Shown: positions 56,869-64,000 of the stretch, piece by piece
Numbering within the stretch: position 1 is the first letter of the stretch
Layout of the letters: each line of letters opens with the position of its first letter
DNA from: Rhodosporidiobolus odoratus
Taxonomy: Eukaryota; Basidiomycota; Microbotryomycetes; Sporidiobolales; Sporidiobolaceae
Length of the DNA: 64,000 nt
Reading direction: 5' to 3'
Assembly: GCA_034387635.1 (NCBI GenBank)
Contig: JAOANU010000023.1
Location: 124,001 to 188,000 of the forward strand
The notes under the pieces: generated by a model
Seen by the model: the letters and a program-made list of their open reading frames with translations, nothing else
Databases searched by the model: none
What the model was told of the DNA's origin: nothing
Made by a program: the position numbers and the translations under genes

Positions 56869-57111
56869 GACTAGAGCGGGACGAGCGGTTGTGGAAGGGG
56901 GAGAGAGGTGAGTGGATCAAGCTGAGGGCGAGTGGGTCAACAATCGAGTCTGTCGTATGATTGAGGAGGTGCCTGAGAAGCCCCTTGGGAGTGCAGCAGC
57001 GGTCAAGCAAGGAGGGTCGACGGGGGAAGGCGAGCGTGAAGCAGGAACCATTTTCTTTCTCCCCGGCGTGAACTGCAGACCTTTACGACAACCTCTACGC
57101 TTCCCTCCCCA

Positions 57112-59321
57112 TCAAGTACTACGAGCATATATCAACCCCTTCATCAGATCGAATCTATTTCCGTCCGGCTGCAAATCAATGTGCTGCACTTGTCCTCCGC
57201 TGTAGCCGCCAAATACCTCGTTTCCGAGCCGGTCGACTTGAACGGGTACAGTTCTTAACAGACCGTGGTCAGAGGTGATGCCGACGATGCGGACTTGCTG
57301 AGAGGTCGAGTCGAGGGTGACGCGTTGATCCCTGTACAAGTCGGGAAATGAGCGAGAGAAAGTCGAAATGAAACGGGAAACGCACGAATGAATCCAGCTG
57401 CTCAAGTACCGGTCCGTAAACGGCTCAAACCCTCGCTCAAGGAAGCCCTGCCACATCTCGCCAAACTTGGCGAGAACGAGGGCGAGAAGCTGCTCTGGCC
57501 GCAATGGTGCGAGAGTGGTTCCGAAGCGCCGGTTGTGCAAGTCGACGAGTTCGTTCACGGAGGTGGTTGGCCGAGGGTTACTAGTGTTGATGCCGCAGCC
57601 TGTTGCCTCCGGGATCAGCGCGCTAGGGAAGAGGAAGGGGGCAAAGTGACTTACCGATGACCAAGTTGAACTGATCATCCGAAAAACTCGAATTGACCAG
57701 GATCCCTCCAATCTTCTTATATCTCTCCATACCCTCCCCTTCACCAACATCCGCATAGATATCATTCGGCCACTTCAAGCACACTCCTAGCCGTGCATAC
57801 CCCTCCAACCCTCTGATAGCCTCGACCACGGCGAGTCCAAAGAGGTATTGCACGAAGACGATCTTTGAAGCTTGAGCGGAAGGGAGGCGTGCGACGAGAG
57901 AGAACTGGAGGCATCCTGCTGGCGAGATCCAGCTGTTGCCGCCTCGGCCGCGTCCGGCGACTTGATGAGAGGCGAGGCAGACGAGCCCGGTCGGAAGGGT
58001 GGAAAGGAAGTTGTCGTTTCTGCGAAACAACGAGAAGTTCAGCCAGACTGCAGCAAGAGCAGAAGACAGTCACACCGACTTGTCTAGCATGGTCTGTGTG
58101 CTAGTGACCACTTCGCCGTAGAGGACGAGTTGACCGAAAGGTGTGGGCGGAGCAGGGTGGATGGAGCGGATCCAGGAGAAGTAGGTCGAGAGGTCGAAGA
58201 GAGGTGTCAGGGAGGAGGATGGCAGGCCGGTGTCGCAGACGCAGATAGTTTGCGGGATCGCCTGCAGCTCGTCCGGATCCGCGACGCCAGGTTGGTCCCG
58301 TGCGTCTTGCAGAAGTTCCGGGGCGTCGATGGAAGAGTGGAGAATGAAGGTGTCGTTGCGATCGGTAAAGCGCACTTGCGCTGCTCCAGACGCTTCCCCC
58401 CTGGCAGCGATGGCAGCGGCGGTCGACTGCGTCATAGAAAGGTCGTCTGAAGCGAGGAAGAGGGGAAGCAGTCGAGGCGGGGCAGTAGGTGCGTCGGACA
58501 CCTCGAGGTCCATCCAGCTCAGGCTGGCGCGGATGAGGTTGAGTCGATTGCGCTCTTTGAGGGCGTATGCGGCGGTGTCAGAGGAAGAAGGAGAGGGATA
58601 TTCGGGGTGAGTTCCCCACAAGACGGCTTTGCCGGACTTGACGATGCAGCCGACGCCGGCGGCTGCTGTACCTTGAACGTGAGAGTAGGTTGCGAGGACT
58701 TGATAGGTGGTCGAGGAGGAGGTTGAAGGAGCGGAAGTGGGAAAAAATGCGCCACCGCCATTGTACCAGACCTCGCACGTCTCGGGAGACTGCTGCCAAT
58801 GATCTCGCCAGGCTCCCCGATTCACCGTCAGCTGTACTTCCCTCGCGCCATTGTCCGAGTCGTACTGAAAGCCCGGGAAGACGGTGCCTCGACAGACGCC
58901 GGGGAAGAATCGCAGTTCCCTGTCGCCGGTCACTTCGAGCGGAGTGCCGATCTCGAACTCGATCGAGTTGCAGGCGTAGTAGGCTCCGGCGCAAATTCCG
59001 AGGTACCTGCCACCTTGTTGAACCCATTCCCGGATGCGGTCGTTTGCCTTGCCTCCGAGGTCGAAGAGGTAAGGGAGGTCGCGTCCACCGGGGAAGACGA
59101 GGAGGGCGCAGGAACGGGTCCAGGGTTCATCTCTGAGTGTCTTTGGTGATACTAGCTGTATGTCGTAGCTTGTCGAGAGGAAGGAACGGAGGACGCGGAG
59201 AGAGTTGTCGCGAGATGAAGCAGAGACGCCGGATCCGTTGTAGACGAGCACCTGATGAGCTAGACTGGGTCAGGCCGGAGACGCTGGATGGAATGGGACT
59301 GCTTACATTGAGTTTTGTCAT
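57112..59321 (-). CDS. BPL1: Biotin-protein ligase
   Basis: Attaches biotin to carboxylases. ATG at 59321 gives MTKLN, spliced to VLVYNGSGVSASSRDNSLRV. The N-terminal half is the class-I glutamine-amidotransferase-like BPL_N domain: LLVFPGGRDLPYLFDLGGKA, RYLGICAGAYYAC and GKAVLWGTHPEYP. The catalytic half has FGQLVLYGEVVTSTQTMLDK, LASHQVAGRGRGGNSWISPA (biotinyl-AMP loop), LQFSLVARLPS, CLKWPNDIYAD, KKIGGILVNSSFSDDQFNLV and GCGINTSNPRPTTSVNEL. The C-terminal domain ends in HIDLQPDGNRFDLMKGLIYA, RST-stop at 57112-57114. Four introns or so. Divergent to the BTB gene, 162 bp apart; downstream of it ENP1 lies on the same strand. Confidence 0.96.
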
Positions 59322-59483
59322 GGCGGATGGACTACAAACTGCAATAACTCGAGAACGAGACTGACGATATTCTGTCTGTCCTCATCACTTTCAGATTCAC
59401 GGACCTCTTCCTCTCTCTTTACTTCCCTTTGCTCACTCGCTAAATAGTCGCATTAGCGCGCTCAGTTTGCCCACCCTGCCACA

Positions 59484-62400
59484 ATGGCAACCCAATCGAC
59501 GGCCAAGGCAAACTCGCAGCGTAAATGGTTGAACGACCTCGACAGCATGCGACTCCAAGCCAAACATCGCTTCCCAGACGTAGCCTGGTCCACCGCAGAC
59601 TCAGTCAAAGTAGTGCACGCTCACAAATGGATGGTTTACGTCAGGGCTACCGGTAAGCCCCTCGTTCCCACACCTTCTCCCCCCACCTCCTCCAGAGTAC
59701 CGCGTGCTGATAGCCTACGTTGCGACCAGGCTCGTTCCAGCAACGCTACCTCGGCGTCCCTCACAACATGTCTCATTCCGACCTGTCCCTCTTCGGCCGC
59801 TCCTCGACCTCGTTCCGTACATTCACCCCTTCTTCCGTCCATCATGGCGACTCTCTTACCCCGACTCCCTACGACCCCTACAACACGCCCCGCCCTTCTT
59901 CCTCCACCGACTACTCGCGAGCAAGTGACGTGACTCTGGCCCCGGCGAAGCCTCTGCCTCTGGGCGGAACCGACATCAACGTTTTCGAGTCGGCGTTGGA
60001 GTATTTCTACACGGGCTCAGAAGAGACAGAGACGTTCGCGGTGTTGCTCGATGGGTTCAAGGATGACAACCAGCATGAGGGTAAACCGATGACGGCGGCC
60101 GCAAAGTTGCAGCAGGTGGATTGGCCTCGAACCCTTTTCCTCCTTTGGGTTTCGTGCTCACTGACGTCGAGCTAAACAGGACATGCTCTACCTCCTCAAC
60201 TCCCATCTGTACTCAGACGTCGTACTGCGGGTGGAGGGCTCCGGAACCCAGTATCGAGCACATCGCGCCATCCTCGCCAGCCGCTGTCCCTACTTCCACT
60301 CGCTCCTCCTAGGCGACTACCGCGACTCGGAGCAAACCGAGTTCACCTTACCCTCTCCACCCTTCTCCGCCGCTTCCGCCCGCTTCGTCCTCATCTACAT
60401 CTATACCGGCAGTTTCGACCAAACCATCACCCCGCGCCAGTTCGACCTTAGCATCGCCTTCGAGATGTGGCGTTGCGCTGCCTTTCTGGGCATGAATACG
60501 CTACAGTCTGAGATGGAGGACAAGATCATCAGCATGTCGAGTCCCTCTCGAGCGGCTCGCATCTATGCCTTTGCCCACAACCCCGACGTCAGCAACCCTC
60601 GTCTCGCCAAGGCGATCGAGCCTCAACTCCTCGACGGCTTGGAAGAGGTATGGGCCAGTCCGTCGATCGGCAACTTGGCCTTTGAGGTGCAGCAACAACT
60701 CGTCAGGAAGGCCATCGCCGCTGTCAAACCCTTGACCCTCGTTCAGATGGCGAAAAAGGTCGCGGGTCTACGGAGAAAATTAGAGGCGGAACGGGCCACC
60801 TGGGCTGACCATATCCGGAGCATGCTCGAGTCGATCGAAGACAAGCTCGAGTCGGAGTTGGCGGCTGAGTTGCCGGCGGTTATCGCTTCGCCTGGGTTTG
60901 TGGACTTGATTGATGGGGTCGGGTTCAGTACGGATGTCCTCGAGTGGTTGCTGACGCTGGTCGTCAAGGGATTAACGGAGGTCAAGGCGCCTGAGTCGTA
61001 TCAGGTCATGGTCGGGTCTGTTCTGCTACGAGAGGTTCGTCAATCTGTTTCCCTCTGTAAACTCGAACCCTGTGCCGACTCGTCTTTCATACATCTTCGC
61101 TGTGCAGGAAGGGATCCTTGCCGACGTAAGGTCAGCAGCTGTCTTTGCCAAGAAGACTTGCTCACCGGCTTTCCCACAGGCTCGCATTCTCGTCGAAGAC
61201 GTCAAGAATGGTATCTTGCACTATATCAAGCGCAAGTGGAACAACATCCGGGGAGCAGGAGGATTCGATCACCTCGAAAGCTGGTGCTTGAAGGAGCTAG
61301 CCGATGGTGCGTCTTTCTTTTCCTCTATTGCCGATTTTCGAGCCAGACGCTGACTCGTGGATCTGTATCAGAGCTAGAGAAGACCACAGAAGAGCTCGTT
61401 GAGGGCCCTCGCCTACGACCTTCCCCCCCTCGAGCGCGACAGCCGCCTAGGCGCCTCCTCGAAGGCACTCCCCCTACGATGCGAAAACGCCCTGCAGAGC
61501 CTATGACGGCCACAGCTTCCGAAAAGCGCCTACCTCCTTCTACCTCGAAGGCGTCTCTGTCTCGTAGCGCACCAGCCTCGGGTCCGGCTGCTGTCCGAGT
61601 ACCTCGAGTACCTCGCCTCTCAAACGCCAGCGTCGCCTCGCGAGCCACTGCTGCTTCAGTCGCGACGACTCGAACAGCTCGAACAAGCGGCCCCACCGCG
61701 AGCTCTACCACAACCCCCAGCCCTCCAAACTCGCGGACAGTTCCCGGAGCTCGAACCCCTTTGACCGCTACCCGTCCTCCCGCCCCTTCATCCGCGCCGC
61801 GACCACCACCCGCAGCCACCTTTCCCTCCGCCGCTGTCTCAAGCCCCGCCCCGAGCACACGCTCTGTAGCTTCAGCTATCCCTCCCACTCGCCTTCCCCC
61901 TCCAGTACCTGCAGTCCCGTCAACACGACAGCGCGCTACCTCGGCGCCTCGAGTACCGCCAGGTGCAGCTGCTCGCCCTGCCCGGAGAGCTGTCTCGCCT
62001 TCTCCGTCCGTTGCCAGCCGGCGATCCATCGCTAGTACGGCTACGACTCGCACAACCGCACCTGCACGAACAACACCGCGTCCGCCTCCGGCTGGCAGCA
62101 CCCGGCGAGAGCCTTCCGCCGCTCGATCCGCTCCCAATAGAAAACTATCTCCCTCGCCAAGCAACGCTGTCCCTCGATTGCGGGAGCGCAGCTCGGCGAG
62201 CTCCATCAAATCTACCCCTTCCGTCGCATCGGCCGCGTCTTCGCTCCGCCGACCTCCGTCGGCTTCCACACTCGCTTCAACCGCAAAACGACCCCCATCG
62301 GTCGCTTCTATCGTGTCGCGTAGACCGCCTGTCCCTTCCACATCCTCGTCCTCGTCCGCTTCTCCTGCGCCGGCCACTCCTTCTTCTTCCGCTCCGACCA

Positions 62401-63187
62401 CTTCTGCCTCACGCAACCCCCTCCCCGCATCGACTTCAAAGCGAAGTATCCGCTCCTCGACCTCAGTCTCGACTGTCACCGGAGCAGCCAAGATCCGCGC
62501 ACCGCCTCTGCCAACCACCAACAAACTCCCTACACTTGCCAAAGCCTCTACTCCTTTGAAATTCCCCTCAGCAGCTCCAGCGACGGCGGACTCCGACGGC
62601 CCATTGCCAGGTACGACCCTCCTCTCCGGCATTCCCTGTATCGTAACCGTCCGTTGTGACCGTCCGATGCGGATTAAGGCGATGGTTCGGTACATTGGAC
62701 AGTTGATCGGACAGTCGGGACAATGGGTCGGGGTTGAGGCGGCTGAGAGTTCGATACCGGCTGAGGCGGGCGGGTTGGGGTGGAACGATGGAGAGAAGGA
62801 CGGAGGTGCGTTGGCTTTTCTTGCTCTGTCGGGTATCTCCATCTTCCTTTCTTACTGATCACCTCTGTGATTTCTACAGTCGTGTACTTCAAACCCCAAC
62901 CCGCGTCATCGCCCAAAGTAACCCCACCCAACTCTTCATCCTCCAAGCTGGCGCCGCCAGTGTCGGGGAGCAGCAGCGATGCCAGCGCTTCCTCAACCTC
63001 GCTCCGACCTCCGTCTCGTCGAGCTGTTCGACGGTCGTCTTCCAATGAGGCGACTGAGAATGGACCTCGCAAGGGCTTGTTCGTCAGACCGGATCAGGTG
63101 CGTTCTCTACTCTAGACTTTCCTGGGCCTTGTCATAGCCTTTTGCTCACTCAAACCTTCGCTTGTGTAGATCCTCTACGTCATGTAG
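59484..63187 (+). CDS. BTB/POZ protein with C-terminal CAP-Gly-like domain
   Basis: Large multi-exon gene. ATG at 59484 (MATQSTAKANSQRKWLNDLD); an early exon gives FQQRYLGVPHNMSHSDLSLF. The first part of a BTB fold (FESALEYFYTGSEETETFAV) precedes a complete BTB domain: DMLYLLNSHLYSDVVLRVEG, YRAHRAILASRCPYFHSLLL, ARFVLIYIYTGSFDQ, WRCAAFLGMNTLQSEMEDKI. A helical region follows, then more than 350 residues rich in Ser, Thr, Pro, Arg and Ala (basic). The CAP-Gly-like domain runs PLPGTTLLSGIPCIVTVRC, MRIKAMVRYIGQLIGQSGQW, VGVEAAESSIPAEAGGLGWN, DGEKDG|VVYF and GLFVRPDQILYVM-stop (63185-63187). The GKNDG core of classical CAP-Gly is replaced by GWNDGEKDG. A microtubule role is inferred. Confidence 0.85.
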
Positions 63188-63531
63188 ACAGCCCTTCATA
63201 TACCATTCCCTCTTGCATTCCTGCATAAAAACGATACCCCACTTGATCGGCTCTTTTCTCGTTCTCATTCTCGTTCTGTTACCCCACCGACTCATGTCAT
63301 GAGTGTCTACTATATCCTTCTGCACTATCCTCGAAAGCTGCACTTTCGTCACCCAGAGTCTCCGAGTCAAGGTCTAGTGTCCGGTGAATTGAGGATAGCC
63401 GAGAGAGAAGCCGCGGCCAATGAAAGCCTCCCCGGAAGGAAAGGATTCGAGTTGCGCCTGAAGAACCCGGTTGATCAATACTCTCACGCATTTGCCGGTC
63501 TCTCTATTCTGCGACAGGCTACGTAGCTACC
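63188..63531. other. Intergenic, promoter side of mitochondrial kinase gene
   Basis: About 345 bp; no gene or repeat supported. Confidence 0.45.
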
Positions 63532-64000
63532 ATGTTCAACTTTACTGAAGCGTACGCCGCTCTGCTACTCGTTCACCCTTCCTCGCTCCGACAATTTCCC
63601 GCTCCGACCTCGCTTCGTCTGACTCCCTCTGACACCTCGCACTACTGTAGACTACGGCGGCAGATAGCGCACTATGCTACCTTTCCACAGACGGGTGTCT
63701 CTTTGCGTCAAATGGTCATGTTTGGTCCGTCCCCATTCTCCCCCACCTTGACGTTCCGGACCATGATCGAGCTAACATAGGTGGCTTGGGCAGGCCAGAA
63801 TCCTTCACAGGTACTCTTAGTGGTCTCTTCGCTACTGTGCCGAAGCTGACCATGCTTGGGACGATGTGCAGGGCACCCTTCTACGCGCCTCCCAGTTCCT
63901 CGCTGCAGAACTCCCTATACGACTCGCCCATAGGGTAAAGGAGCTCGATGAGTTGCCGCATGGACTTCACAAGATGCAGAGTATAGAGAAGGTCAAGAGG
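63532..64000 (+). CDS. Mitochondrial pyruvate/branched-chain dehydrogenase kinase, 5' part
   Basis: Matrix protein kinase of the PDK/BCKDK family that phosphorylates the E1 subunit. ATG at 63532 (MFNFTEAYAALLLVHPSSLR). Exon 1 ends with IAHYATFPQTGVSLRQMVMF; after two short introns come GQNPSQ and GTLLRASQFLAAELPIRLAH, RVKELDELPHGLHKMQSIEK, VKR, where the window ends. ASFPPTGVSLRQM and GTLLRASxFLxxELPIRLAHR are the N-terminal signatures of this family. PDK and BCKDK cannot be told apart from this fragment; the GHKL ATPase domain is outside the window. Confidence 0.9.

Overview
The window is nuclear DNA of a basidiomycete fungus. Genes are dense, on both strands, GC-rich and split by many short GT-AG introns (about 50-140 nt, with CTGAC/CTAAC-like branch sites). 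The protein set (APSES/MBP1-type cell-cycle factor, ARPC1, DASH subunit DAD3, basidiomycete-type SHE3 protein, fused BPL1) together with compact intergenic gaps suggests a Pucciniomycotina red-yeast-like species (Rhodotorula/Sporobolomyces group). That placement is inference. Most genes are conserved housekeeping genes; the unusual material is a set of recent duplications and decaying copies between them.

Left part (1-19.6 kb): MUS81 nuclease (-, runs off the left edge), inositol monophosphatase (+), a secreted Rds1/ferritin-like protein A (+), mitochondrial ATP1 (-), an inverted internally deleted ATP1 pseudogene (+), a frameshifted F-box-like gene A (-), an unrecognised multi-spanning membrane protein (+) and an MBP1/SWI4-like APSES-ankyrin factor (+).

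Middle (19.6-37.5 kb): an F-box pseudogene C (-), LCL2-like ER protein (-), MMTAG2-like protein (-), SLY41/TPT-family transporter (+), RPS15/uS19 (-) facing RPP2 (+), then a compositionally distinct 3.5-kb stretch. This stretch is a 2309-bp unit whose first 1.2 kb is repeated directly and contains the tiny last exon of RPP2. It is followed by the two 26S proteasome lid genes RPN7 (-) and RPN6 (+), head-to-head with 140 bp between start codons.

Right part (37.5-64 kb): F-box-like gene B (-) beside Rds1-like paralog B (+), ARPC1 (+), DAD3 (-), a single-span membrane protein (+), PXMP4-like peroxisomal protein (+), mitochondrial ribosomal MRPS29/DAP3 (+), cardiolipin synthase CRD1 (-), SHE3 (+), two weak hypothetical ORFs, ENP1/bystin (-), biotin-protein ligase BPL1 (-), a BTB protein that ends in a CAP-Gly-like domain (+), and the 5' end of a mitochondrial pyruvate dehydrogenase-type kinase (+).

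No prokaryote-style operon exists here, but many genes sit as tight divergent pairs (MUS81/IMPase, RPS15/RPP2, RPN7/RPN6, CRD1/SHE3, BPL1/BTB-CAP-Gly), two of them joining partners of the same machine (ribosome, proteasome lid). I found no convincing tRNA, rRNA, CRISPR array or intact transposon.
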